From positions 1-64,000 of the forward strand of contig NZ_VIKW01000014.1 of the NCBI RefSeq assembly GCF_009711975.1: DNA of 64,000 nucleotides. Direction: 5' to 3'. Below are positions 27,817 through 35,589 of this stretch, piece after piece. The stretch comes from Anabaena sp. UHCC 0204 (GTDB lineage Bacteria; Cyanobacteriota; Cyanobacteriia; Cyanobacteriales; Nostocaceae). The notes below the pieces were generated by a model. That model did not search any database. It saw nothing but the letters and a program-made list of their open reading frames with translations, and was not told where the DNA came from. Numbering within the stretch: the first letter of the stretch is position 1; every line of letters begins with the position of its first letter. A program made the position numbers and the translations under genes.

Positions 27817-30002
27817 AAATCAATATCATCTTTAATAGATTTCTGTTTTTCTCGTCGCCATTTCGCTCTCACTAAACGAATTTCATCAAAAGTGTAGCTT
27901 TCACCTAAATTTTCCCGAATGGGTGTCAGTGCAATATCACCGAGAACTTCTAAGACATTCCAGATTTTTTTTTGGCGTTCTAAAGGTACTAATTGACTTA
28001 AATCAAGAGATTGTTTTTTCTCAATTAAATCTGAGAGATGACGGATAATTGTACTAGTACGGATGTTGCGTTTTTTGGCAATTTCGGCAATACTCAAACC
28101 CTGGTTATAAAACTCTAATGTTGTTAATTCTGTATCCGAAGGTGAGTTAGGAAAAGATGAATAACGAATGTGAGTAATAGGTTGTGTTTCTAATCCTTTT
28201 TCTTGGCGATATGTTTGAATTTCTGCTAAAAACTTTTCGCCATACTGAGATAATTTATGACTACCAACGCCCGAAAGATTACCAAATTCATCTAAAGTTT
28301 TTGGTTGCATCTGTGCCATCAATTTTAAGGTAGAATCATGGAAGATGACATAAGGTGGTACAGACTGTTCATCTGCAAGTTGTTTACGAAGCGATCGCAA
28401 TTTTTGCATCAGAACTTCCACATCTGCGGCTTTGCCATTTCCCTCTTCCCAAGTAACTTTTTGAGCAATAGGAACAGCAATGGAAACTGTGCGTTGTTTT
28501 CGCATTACTTCCCAACTCAAAGCATTTAGTTTTAAGACTGAATAACCATCAGCAGTTTGTTCCAATAAACCTTGATGTAAAAGCGATCTACATAACATTC
28601 GCCATTCATCTACAGTTTTATCTTTACCAATCCCATAAGTAGAAAGTTGATCATGTTTATTAACAACAATTTTCTGATTTTTTCCGCCTCGCAACACATC
28701 AATAATATGCAACATTCCAAATCTTTCTTTACACCTAGCCACACAAGATAAAAACTTCATCGCTTCAATAGTCCAATCTTGTACAGGTTTAGGATAAAGA
28801 CAATTATCACAGTTTCCGCAATTTCCTGGAAATCTTTCCCCAAAATAACTTAATTGAATTGTGCGTCTACAATCTGTACCTTCTGCATAATCAATTACTT
28901 GTCTAAGTTGCTGTTTAGCTATTAATTGTTCTTGGGAATCTGGTTTTTGATTAATACTCCATTCAATGGTTTTAATATCACCATAATTGAAAAATAACGT
29001 ACATTTAGAAGGTTCATCATCTCTACCTGCTCTCCCCGATTCTTGATAATAACTTTCTAAATTTCGGGGTAAATCGGAATGCACCACAAACCGGACATCA
29101 GGTTTATTAATGCCCATCCCAAAAGCAACAGTGGCTACCATTACCCGCACATCATCCCGAATAAACCGAGTTTGATTTTTTGATCTTTCATCATCACTTA
29201 AACCAGCATGATAAGGTAAAGCCGAAACTTTATCATTTTGGAGTTTTAAAGTTATTTCATCAACTTTCTTCCGAGTTAAACAATAGATAATTCCTGAACC
29301 TTCATTTTCTCTAACTATTTCTAATAATTCAGCGTAAGCACGATTACTTTTAGAACGAACTTCATAATAAAGATTTTGGCGGTTAAAACTAGCAATATGA
29401 ATACGTGGTTGTTTTAATCCTAATTGTTCAATAATATCAGCCCTAACTCTATCGGTAGCGGTAGCAGTCAGCGCCACTGTAGGTACATCAGGATAACGTT
29501 TTCTCAGTAATCTTAACTGCCGATATTCTGGGCGAAAATCGTGTCCCCATTCCGAGACACAATGAGCTTCATCAATAGCAAATGTAGAAATCCCAACTTT
29601 TCCTTTAACTACGTCTAAAAGGGGCAGAAATCGTTCACTAACAAGGCGTTCTGGAGCAACATAAAGTAATTTGATTTTACCATTCATGATCGCTTCTTCA
29701 CGAGAGCGAACTTTATAGGCGTTGAGACTACTATTCAGAAATGTGGCAGAAATATTATTAGTTCGCAATGCTTCCACTTGATCTTGCATTAAAGCAATCA
29801 ACGGGGATACCACCACAGTTAAACCTGGTTTCAACAGTGCCGGTAATTGAAAGCACAGAGATTTCCCCCCACCTGTAGGCATAACTACCATTAAATCACG
29901 ATTTTCTAGTGCATCTTCGATAATTTGCCTTTGTCCAGGGCGAAATTGATCATAACCAAAATGATGTTTTAAAGCTTTTTCTAAGTGTGGATACTGAAGC
30001 AT
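27813..30002 (-). CDS. recQ: ATP-dependent DNA helicase RecQ
   Basis: RecQ unwinds 3'-tailed DNA in recombination and replication repair. The 729 residues contain FGYDQFRPGQRQII (motif 0), MPTGGGKSLCFQLP (Walker A), DEAHCVSEWGHDFRPEY (motif II), VALTATAT, the motif VI QESGRAGRDDEPS, a zinc-binding segment with CRRTIQLSYFGERFPG and CGNCDNC, a winged-helix RQC, an HRDC domain (~525-600) and a C-terminal helix-turn-helix (SIAEIAKKRNIRTSTIIRHL), as in the longer RecQ forms. Start ATG 30002. Confidence 0.95.
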   Translation of the reverse strand: MLQYPHLEKALKHHFGYDQFRPGQRQIIEDALENRDLMVVMPTGGGKSLCFQLPALLKPGLTVVVSPLIALMQDQVEALRTNNISATFLNSSLNAYKVRSREEAIMNGKIKLLYVAPERLVSERFLPLLDVVKGKVGISTFAIDEAHCVSEWGHDFRPEYRQLRLLRKRYPDVPTVALTATATDRVRADIIEQLGLKQPRIHIASFNRQNLYYEVRSKSNRAYAELLEIVRENEGSGIIYCLTRKKVDEITLKLQNDKVSALPYHAGLSDDERSKNQTRFIRDDVRVMVATVAFGMGINKPDVRFVVHSDLPRNLESYYQESGRAGRDDEPSKCTLFFNYGDIKTIEWSINQKPDSQEQLIAKQQLRQVIDYAEGTDCRRTIQLSYFGERFPGNCGNCDNCLYPKPVQDWTIEAMKFLSCVARCKERFGMLHIIDVLRGGKNQKIVVNKHDQLSTYGIGKDKTVDEWRMLCRSLLHQGLLEQTADGYSVLKLNALSWEVMRKQRTVSIAVPIAQKVTWEEGNGKAADVEVLMQKLRSLRKQLADEQSVPPYVIFHDSTLKLMAQMQPKTLDEFGNLSGVGSHKLSQYGEKFLAEIQTYRQEKGLETQPITHIRYSSFPNSPSDTELTTLEFYNQGLSIAEIAKKRNIRTSTIIRHLSDLIEKKQSLDLSQLVPLERQKKIWNVLEVLGDIALTPIRENLGESYTFDEIRLVRAKWRREKQKSIKDDIDF

Positions 30003-30152
30003 GGTAGATGGCCGCTGCGTGTCTGGTTGATGATGAAGATATTAGGATTTTAACTCACGTTGGGGAATTGGTAGGGGGATAGTAGTTATAATTATAGATG
30101 GTGCTATTTCATCGAAATCAGTCCAATAAGTAGGCTTACTACAGCTTTAAGT

Positions 30153-30386
30153 ATGAGTATAAATACACAATTTCAAGCTAAGGTAAACAACGGTAAAATT
30201 GAAATTCCCGTTGAGTATCAAGAACAAATATGCAGCGCCGAAATAGTGCAAATTGTAATTTTGCAACCTGCACCAATAAAGAAACACTTTCCAGAAACGG
30301 GTATTATTGCCCAGTTAACAGCAAATCCTATGCAAATATCAGGGTTCAAGCCACTCACCAGAGAGGAAGCAAATGAACGCTGGTGA
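30153..30386 (+). CDS. Putative antitoxin of a VapBC-type pair
   Basis: The 77-residue protein begins with an AbrB-like beta segment (FQAKVNNGKIEIPVEYQEQI) and ends in a variable tail (FKPLTREEANERW) that may wrap the toxin. It overlaps the PIN-domain gene by 14 bases, the standard toxin-antitoxin arrangement. DNA-binding and autoregulation are expected from the family but not shown here. Confidence 0.75.
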   Translation: MSINTQFQAKVNNGKIEIPVEYQEQICSAEIVQIVILQPAPIKKHFPETGIIAQLTANPMQISGFKPLTREEANERW

Positions 30387-30822
30387 AATGATGCTATGTT
30401 TTGTTGATTCCAATATTTGGCTATATCGGTTTATATTAAATTCCCCTGATGCAAGTGCAATACAAAAGCAGAAAATAGCTACAAGGGTAACAAGTCAGGA
30501 AAACTTAATTATTAGTACGCAAGTTATCAATGAGGTTTGTGCAAATTTAATTCGCAAAGCAGGCTTTGATAACTCACAAATTGAAATCCTAATTGAAGAA
30601 TTTGCAGCAGGTTGTGAAATATTACCTATTTCGCTAGAAACTATTCAGTATTCAGCAAAATTGCGAGGACATTACTCACTATCATTTTGGGATAGTCTCA
30701 TAGTTGCTAGTGCAGTTTTAGGAAAAGCAAGTATTCTTTACTCAGAAGATATGCAAAATGGCTTAATTATTGAAAATACTTTACAAATTGTGAATCCGTT
30801 TTTGGAAGTAATTGAACTTTAA
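30373..30822 (+). CDS. PIN-domain ribonuclease toxin (VapC-like)
   Basis: The 149-residue PIN domain has acidic residues in FVDSNIWLY (Asp), QVINEVCANL (Glu) and SFWDSLIVASA (Asp), giving the metal-binding cluster of VapC RNases. GAGGA just upstream supports ATG 30373, although ATG 30388 or 30391 would give a shorter N-terminus nearer to the family norm. It forms a pair with the gene at 30153. Confidence 0.85.
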   Translation: MNAGEMMLCFVDSNIWLYRFILNSPDASAIQKQKIATRVTSQENLIISTQVINEVCANLIRKAGFDNSQIEILIEEFAAGCEILPISLETIQYSAKLRGHYSLSFWDSLIVASAVLGKASILYSEDMQNGLIIENTLQIVNPFLEVIEL

Positions 30823-30917
30823 TTTAGCCAAAAATATTCATCGAGAATTGATTCTATCTACTCCAATTACTAGGGGTAAAATATTAGTTTGAGTGATTTT
30901 AGCAGAATAAGTAATTT

Positions 30918-31034
30918 TTGGTGTTGCTGATTTTAGGGATGAAAATAATCTTGCATACGTTAAATACCTTTGTAGAGACGTTCCATGGAACGTCTCTACC
31001 TCCAAAAATCATACGCCAATTCAGCAACGCCCAA
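30918..31034. mobile_element. MITE-like element with terminal inverted repeats and internal palindrome
   Basis: TTGGTGTTGCTGA (30918-30930) and TCAGCAACGCCCAA (31021-31034) form imperfect terminal inverted repeats of 13-14 bases. Inside lies a perfect 28-base palindrome (30972-30999, arm GTAGAGACGTTCCA). The 117-base unit has no coding capacity, and its core recurs degenerately at 20782. It lies in the spacer before the Pycsar-like operon. The rest of the ~420-base spacer (30823-31246) has no gene that I can support. Confidence 0.7.
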
Positions 31035-31246
31035 TTTTTTTAGGTTAATTTTTACTTTGTGTACAATACCCATCTGATTATACATAGACCCAAAATCAGG
31101 GATTTTCACCACTAAGATGTGTAAATTTGATTAATTTTGTAAAATTTCTTCTATCCAGAGTTATAAAAAAGTGACGTAAAGTGATAGTATCTGTATTTGT
31201 AACGATATTATGTACTCCTGTTCCTTTAAATACATAAAATTTTCTT

Positions 31247-31825
31247 ATGGATGAGGTTTCTACTAAGCTTTTAGCGATTTTTCAGAATGTGAATGAGTGG
31301 CTGAAATTTGCAGAGGCTAAAAATGGTATTCTGCTGGCTTTTTCTGGTGCGGCTATTACTGCAACTATCACTCTTTTAGTCACAGCACAAAATATCCCCA
31401 ATTCTTTAAATTTTGGGTTGTTGTTAACAACGATTCTGCTTTGTATTTGCTCTTTAATTTGTTCCCTTTCTTTTTTGCCTAAAATAAATTTAGAGCGGTC
31501 ATTATATTTCCAAAATAGACGAAATAAAAAATTAAATTCCCAACGTTCAAAAGATGATAATTTCTGGTATTTTGGAGATTTACAGAAATATAAAGCAGAT
31601 GAATTACTGGAAGCATTGAATAAACCTTATTTCCAGGGTAGTGTAGATATAACTAAAGAAGAATATAAGGAATATAAAGATATTGCTGCACAAATTACTA
31701 TTAATGCCGAAATTGCTTTTTTGAAGTTTGAAGTTTTTACCTATGCGATAAAAGTTTTAATTGCTTCGATTTTAGTAATTCCTTGTTCAATGCTCATAAG
31801 TTTGGTTATTTATCGGCATTTGTAA
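31247..31825 (+). CDS. PycTM-like (DUF5706) membrane effector of a Pycsar-type system
   Basis: The 192-residue protein has the N-terminal helix NVNEWLKFAEAKNGILLAFS typical of the DUF5706/PycTM family, a hydrophobic hairpin (~28-48 and ~54-77), a charged cytoplasmic middle (~80-160) and a last membrane helix (~167-190). In known Pycsar systems such proteins bind cCMP or cUMP made by the neighbouring cyclase on phage infection and then damage the inner membrane. The cyclase gene follows after 66 bases on the same strand, which fits. ATG 31247 has no strong ribosome site. The family call rests on motif and topology, not on a search. Confidence 0.75.
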   Translation: MDEVSTKLLAIFQNVNEWLKFAEAKNGILLAFSGAAITATITLLVTAQNIPNSLNFGLLLTTILLCICSLICSLSFLPKINLERSLYFQNRRNKKLNSQRSKDDNFWYFGDLQKYKADELLEALNKPYFQGSVDITKEEYKEYKDIAAQITINAEIAFLKFEVFTYAIKVLIASILVIPCSMLISLVIYRHL

Positions 31826-31891
31826 AGTAAGATTTTCGTTGATTAATTTAATTAATTTAGATTCACTTACAGAAAATAAAAGTACCCATCA

Positions 31892-33394
31892 ATGTTAAGA
31901 GAAAGAATTCAATTAACTGTAGTTCAACTTGATCTATTCCAGTCTTCAGTATCTACTGCTGTTCTTTACGAAGAAGGAGATGAAGAGGCGGTAATTGCAT
32001 TATTAGAAAAGATTAGAGAATTTGTTAAAAGTGCTTTTAATAAAACTTTTGAAAATCCTCAAATCCCTGAATATAATGAAATTTATCCTTTGGGTGGAGA
32101 TGGTTATCGCATCTCATTTCAAGATGTAAATCAAGCATATAAATTTGTAGAAAATTTTTGCAATTTGGTTGATTATTATAATAAATCAAAAAAGAATAAG
32201 CGATTATTTCGTATTGCCGCAGCAACTGGTGAAGTTTTATATGATAAATCTCAATCAGGTATTGACAGAATAGTAGGACACCGTGTTTTGTTTACAGTTT
32301 CCCGGATGGTTACAGCAGCAGAACCTGGTTGGTTGTATGTTGATAAAGCAACATATAATGATTTCTCTCAAGATTTACAAAATAATTTTATTCTCACAAG
32401 TATTAAAGGAAAAGAGCATGATCCAAATTTGGAAGCTTATGCTTGTCGAATGTTGAATGATGCTCCTAAGTCCATAAAATCTTCTTATTTTGAAGTTGCT
32501 AGTGTCAGTGCAAATGCAACACATGATGTTAAAATTAATCGCCAAAGTAAATCGTATCAACATATAGAAATAGATAATCAACCTACTCAATATTTTATCG
32601 AGAAATTATTTGAAGATATAAACCTAGAAATGGTATATATCCCAGGTGGAAAATTTCAAATGGGAACAGACGATCAAGAAATCAAGAAACTGTGTGAAAA
32701 ACATGAAATAGATTGGTTTAAATGCGAGTCTCCCCAACATGAAGTGATTATAGAACCCTTTTTTATGGGTAAGTATCCTGTTACTCAGGCACAATGGCAA
32801 GCGGTAGCTACTCATTTTCAAAAAGTAAATCAACAACTCAATCCTGACCCATCTCATTTTAAAGGCGTAAATCGCCCTGTAGAGTGCGTTTCTTGGCTTG
32901 ATGCTGTTGAGTTTTGTTTACGCCTCTCAAAGCATACTAAAAGACAGTATCGCCTCCCTAGTGAAGCTGAATGGGAATATGCTTGTCGTGGGGGAACAAC
33001 TACACCATTTCATTTTGGGGAAACAATTACAACAGATTTGGCTAATTATGATGGTAACTACATCTATGGTAATGGAGTTAAAGGAATTTATAAAAAAGAA
33101 ACAACAGAAGTAGGAAGTTTTAAAGTAGCCAATAACTTTGGACTATATGATATGCACGGAAATGTATGGGAATGGTGTCAAGACCATTGGCATAATAGCT
33201 ATGACGCTGCGCCTAAAGATGGAAGCACATGGATAGATGTTGGTACAGATAGTAAAGGAAGGCTGCTGCGCGGTGGTTCGTGGATCGTCAATCCTGAAAA
33301 CTGCCGTTCTGCCTACCGCGACCTCAACAATCGCGATACCTGGGCCAGCTATATCGGTTTTCGCGTTGTCTGTGTTAGTGCGGCGAGGACTTAG
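31892..33394 (+). CDS. Class III nucleotide cyclase domain fused to C-terminal FGE-sulfatase/C-type-lectin-fold domain
   Basis: Residues ~5-190 look like a class III nucleotide cyclase. VVQLDLFQSSV gives metal Asp14, YPLGGDGYRISF gives metal Asp70, and RLFRIAAATGEVLYD and GHRVLFTVSRMVTAAEPGWLYVD follow. A linker (~195-243) leads to an FGE-sulfatase/CLec domain (~244-500): MVYIPGGKFQMGTD, YPVTQAQW, YRLPSEAEWEYACRGG, GLYDMHGNVWEWCQD, RGGSW, IGFRVV. In true formylglycine-generating enzymes I recall a Cys pair after RGGS; here the first is Val466 and only Cys471 remains, so oxidase activity is unlikely. The 3' end differs sharply in composition (see 33263). Context suggests a Pycsar cyclase with a fused sensor. 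Confidence 0.8.
   Translation: MLRERIQLTVVQLDLFQSSVSTAVLYEEGDEEAVIALLEKIREFVKSAFNKTFENPQIPEYNEIYPLGGDGYRISFQDVNQAYKFVENFCNLVDYYNKSKKNKRLFRIAAATGEVLYDKSQSGIDRIVGHRVLFTVSRMVTAAEPGWLYVDKATYNDFSQDLQNNFILTSIKGKEHDPNLEAYACRMLNDAPKSIKSSYFEVASVSANATHDVKINRQSKSYQHIEIDNQPTQYFIEKLFEDINLEMVYIPGGKFQMGTDDQEIKKLCEKHEIDWFKCESPQHEVIIEPFFMGKYPVTQAQWQAVATHFQKVNQQLNPDPSHFKGVNRPVECVSWLDAVEFCLRLSKHTKRQYRLPSEAEWEYACRGGTTTPFHFGETITTDLANYDGNYIYGNGVKGIYKKETTEVGSFKVANNFGLYDMHGNVWEWCQDHWHNSYDAAPKDGSTWIDVGTDSKGRLLRGGSWIVNPENCRSAYRDLNNRDTWASYIGFRVVCVSAART
33263..33394 (+). other. Candidate DGR variable region at the 3' end of the cyclase-FGE gene
   Basis: From codon 458 (CTG CTG CGC GGT GGT) to the stop, codons shift from A/T-ending to C/G-ending. 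The segment encodes LLRGGSWIVNPENCRSAYRD and continues through NNRDTWASYIGFRVV. Positions that vary in known CLec-type DGR targets are here ATC, GTC, TAC, GAC, CTC, ACC, GCC, AGC and TAT, all of NNC/NNT form as expected from AAC/AAT template codons after adenine mutagenesis. A template repeat and reverse transcriptase would be elsewhere in the genome. The similarity to known variable regions is from memory. Confidence 0.6.
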
Positions 33395-33445
33395 TAGCCC
33401 TTTGCCCTCTTGCGCTTTTGCCCTTTGTCTTTCTTTTATTTGCCC

Positions 33446-33476
33446 TTGCTCGCAAGCGCGAGCAAAAATTTTTTTT
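33446..33476 (+). terminator. 8-bp stem, 4-base loop hairpin followed by T8
   Basis: TTGCTCGC (33446-33453) and GCGAGCAA (33458-33465) pair perfectly around the loop AAGC, followed by AAA and eight Ts (33469-33476). It lies 52 bases after the stop of the cyclase-FGE gene and is a good intrinsic terminator. Its size also matches hairpins found downstream of DGR variable regions. Confidence 0.85.
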
Positions 33477-33616
33477 CAAACATGAGTGAATTAGCGGTTA
33501 TTCAAAAAACTTATTTTCTAAGTTATTAAAAAACATGAGTTTATCTGACTGATATGAATTTATAGCAGTTTATAATGTCACAATAAGAATTGTAAACTCT
33601 CTTTTCAATCCTCATT

Positions 33617-33898
33617 ATGAAAGCAACTTGGAATGGCGCTATTTTAGCCGAAAGTGATAACACCGTAGTCGTAGAAGGAAATCATTATTTCCCTGCTGAC
33701 GCAGTTAACAAACAGTATTTTACAGATAGCAACACCCACACCACTTGTTCTTGGAAAGGAGTTGCTAGTTACTACAGTATAGAAGTAGATGGACAAGTTA
33801 ACAAAGATGCGGCTTGGTACTATCCTAGCACTAAGGAAAAAGCCAAAAATATAGAAGGTTATGTTGCCTTCTGGAAAGGTGTGAAAGTCGAAGCTTAG
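33617..33898 (+). CDS. DUF427 domain protein
   Basis: The 93-residue single-domain protein matches DUF427: MKATWNGAILAESDNTVVVE, NHYFPADAVNKQYF, TCSWKGVASYYSIEVDG and AAWYYPSTKEKAKNIEGYVAFW. The family is a small beta-rich fold of unknown biochemical function, common in cyanobacteria and actinobacteria. It is a single gene followed by a clear hairpin terminator and convergent with the RHH-Mop gene. Confidence 0.92.
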   Translation: MKATWNGAILAESDNTVVVEGNHYFPADAVNKQYFTDSNTHTTCSWKGVASYYSIEVDGQVNKDAAWYYPSTKEKAKNIEGYVAFWKGVKVEA

Positions 33899-33909
33899 TA
33901 AATAAAAAT

Positions 33910-33940
33910 ATCCCCGATTTATTCAAAAAGTCGGGGATTT
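33910..33940. terminator. Bidirectional hairpin between convergent genes
   Basis: ATCCCCGA (33910-33917) pairs with TCGGGGAT (33931-33938) around a 13-base loop; TTT follows on the plus strand. The same CCCCGA/TCGGGG motif is used at 63305. Confidence 0.8.
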
Positions 33941-33960
33941 CAATTTTATAAATCAGAAAC

Positions 33961-34395
33961 CTATTCCTTCGCAATCACAATATCATTAGATTTAATCACA
34001 GCATAAGCTTCTGTACCTTCATATAATTCTAACTCCTCCGCCGAAACTCTAGTAATCATTGAAGTCAACTCAACCCTGTGAACAATTTCTAAAGTTACTT
34101 CGGTATTTACACTTCCTGTAGTTACTCGTTTCACAACTCCTTTCAAGACATTACGCGAACTTACTTTTAATGGTTTCTTGGGACTAAGAATTTCAAATTC
34201 AGGAGTATTAATCTCTGCTTTCTCCTCTGGAGTTGATAGTGATATTGGTGGTGATGAATATTTATTAAGTCCCCGCACTAATTCCCGCAGAATTTCAGTT
34301 TTAGTACGCTGGGAGTTTTGACAAAATTCTTCTAAAATTTTGCGTTCTTCTTCAGATGTTTGAAATGTCACCCAACCCTGTTCTTTCCTTGGCAT
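33961..34395 (-). CDS. Ribbon-helix-helix protein fused to a Mop (molybdate-binding) domain
   Basis: The 144-residue protein has an N-terminal RHH-like part (WVTFQTSEEERKILEEFCQN, TKTEILRELVRGLNKY) and a C-terminal Mop/TOBE domain (~76-144): SSRNVLKGVVKRVTTGSVNT, then EIVHRVELTSMITRVSAEEL and AYAVIKSNDIVIAKE. Mop domains bind molybdate or tungstate in ModE, ModG and molybdopterin-related proteins. The fusion suggests a small metal-oxyanion-responsive regulator or store, unlike classical ModE with its winged helix. No molybdate transport gene is adjacent. The oxyanion ligand is inferred from the family. Confidence 0.78.
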   Translation of the reverse strand: MPRKEQGWVTFQTSEEERKILEEFCQNSQRTKTEILRELVRGLNKYSSPPISLSTPEEKAEINTPEFEILSPKKPLKVSSRNVLKGVVKRVTTGSVNTEVTLEIVHRVELTSMITRVSAEELELYEGTEAYAVIKSNDIVIAKE

Positions 34396-34504
34396 AAATT
34401 TACTAATTTATTGAATAAGTATAATCTTTATATAATACTAGCAAGAATCAATATTTTTTACTTACTTGTACAATTGAATAGAACATATCAAAGCCAATTA
34501 TTTT

Positions 34505-35359
34505 GTGAACTTTTATATCGGGTGTGCAGTTTGGGCTTATAAGGGTTGGGTGGGTGAACTTTATCCCCCAGGAACTCGCAATGCTGACTTTTTAAATCTT
34601 TACAGTCGCCGTTTTACTACTGTAGAAGGAAATACCACTTTCTATGCTGTACCTAACTCAGAAACCGTTACCCGTTGGGCTACAGAAACACCACTGGGGT
34701 TTGAATTTTGCCTGAAATTACCTAAAAATATTACCCACCAAAAATTACTACAACCCCAAATCCCCGCAGCTTTGGCTTTTTTGGAGCAAATGCGCCCTTT
34801 AGGTACACATTTAGGTCCCCTCTTTGCCCAACTTCCTCCTAGCTATTCTCCGGCTTTACTGGACGATTTGACAGCCTTTTTGACAGCTTGGCGGCGCACA
34901 CAGACACCTTTAGCATTAGAAGTTAGACATATTGAGTGGTTTCAAGAACCTCATGCTAGTAATTTGACAGCATTATTAGAGAAATTGTGCGTAGGTAGGG
35001 TATTATTGGATTCACGCCCAATTTATACTGGAGAGGATGACCCACAATTACTATCAGAACGACGTAAACCAAAATTACCTTTGCATTTTAGTGTAACTGC
35101 ACCTTTTACTTTGGTTCGCTTTATCTCGCATCCACAGTTATCAATGAATCAAAAATTTATGGAAGAGTGGGTTAAACAAATTCAACAATGGTTGCAAGCA
35201 GGAATAAAAATCTATTTCTTTGTGCATTGTCCCATAGAAGATATGTCTCCTAATAATGCTCGTTATTTCCAACAGCTATTAGAAGAAAGTGGTATATTAG
35301 TTCCACCTCTTCCTGGGAATAATTTACAACAATCTCCTCAGCAACTGAGTTTATGGTAG
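34505..35359 (+). CDS. DUF72 family TIM-barrel protein
   Basis: The 284-residue protein belongs to DUF72 (YecE-like): FYIGCAVWAYKGWVGELYPP, YSRRFTTVEGNTTFYAVPN, FCLKLPKNITHQ, ALEVRHIEWF, and the C-terminal IYFFVHCPIEDMSPNNA. The family has a TIM-barrel fold; its reaction is unknown. The start is GTG 34505 (VNFYIG), which aligns with the family start. It stands alone, divergent from the RHH-Mop gene. Confidence 0.9.
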   Translation: MNFYIGCAVWAYKGWVGELYPPGTRNADFLNLYSRRFTTVEGNTTFYAVPNSETVTRWATETPLGFEFCLKLPKNITHQKLLQPQIPAALAFLEQMRPLGTHLGPLFAQLPPSYSPALLDDLTAFLTAWRRTQTPLALEVRHIEWFQEPHASNLTALLEKLCVGRVLLDSRPIYTGEDDPQLLSERRKPKLPLHFSVTAPFTLVRFISHPQLSMNQKFMEEWVKQIQQWLQAGIKIYFFVHCPIEDMSPNNARYFQQLLEESGILVPPLPGNNLQQSPQQLSLW

Positions 35360-35383
35360 TAATTTACATGATTTATTTATAAA

Positions 35384-35477
35384 TAGGACTTACGCAAGAT
35401 TGAACTCAAAACCTTATTCTTGCGTAGGGATAATTCATGAATTACCCCTACTTCCGTTCTGTTTTGCGTAAGTCCTA
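35384..35477. mobile_element. 94-bp MITE-like element with 14-bp perfect terminal inverted repeats
   Basis: TAGGACTTACGCAA (35384-35397) and its exact complement (35464-35477) bound a non-coding 94-base unit. Its centre holds a near-perfect 28-base palindrome (35424-35451, arm GTAGGGATAATTCA). The same palindrome occurs at 47958-47985. I recall TAGGACTTACGCA ends on transposase-containing elements of Nostocales, so this could be moved in trans. Confidence 0.8.
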
Positions 35478-35503
35478 ATAAAATAGCGATTTCGGTCTAA
35501 GTA

Positions 35504-35570
35504 AGGTACACCAAGAAGGAGTTAACCATAGATAAATTTGTATCTCAGTAGACTAGGAAATGTTATAATT
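35504..35570 (+). repeat. Upstream flanking direct repeat, with TATAAT box
   Basis: About 67 bases, starting AGGTACACCAAGAAGGAG and ending TGTTATAATT, match 36073-36170 apart from a ~28-base insertion in the latter. The TATAAT at the end lies ~24 bases before the start of the small gene at 35590 and may be its -10 box. Confidence 0.7.
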
Positions 35571-35589
35571 AGCCACTAAGGAGATTTAA

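Noticed and set aside
32622-33394. FGE domain as an active sulfatase-maturing enzyme
   Set aside because: No sulfatase gene nearby, only one of the two catalytic cysteines remains (Val466 for the first), and the domain is fused to a cyclase; a ligand-binding CLec role is more likely.
33617-33898. DUF427 gene as a third member of the Pycsar-like operon
   Set aside because: A strong terminator at 33446-33476 and ~220 bases separate it from the cyclase gene; the family is widespread without Pycsar.
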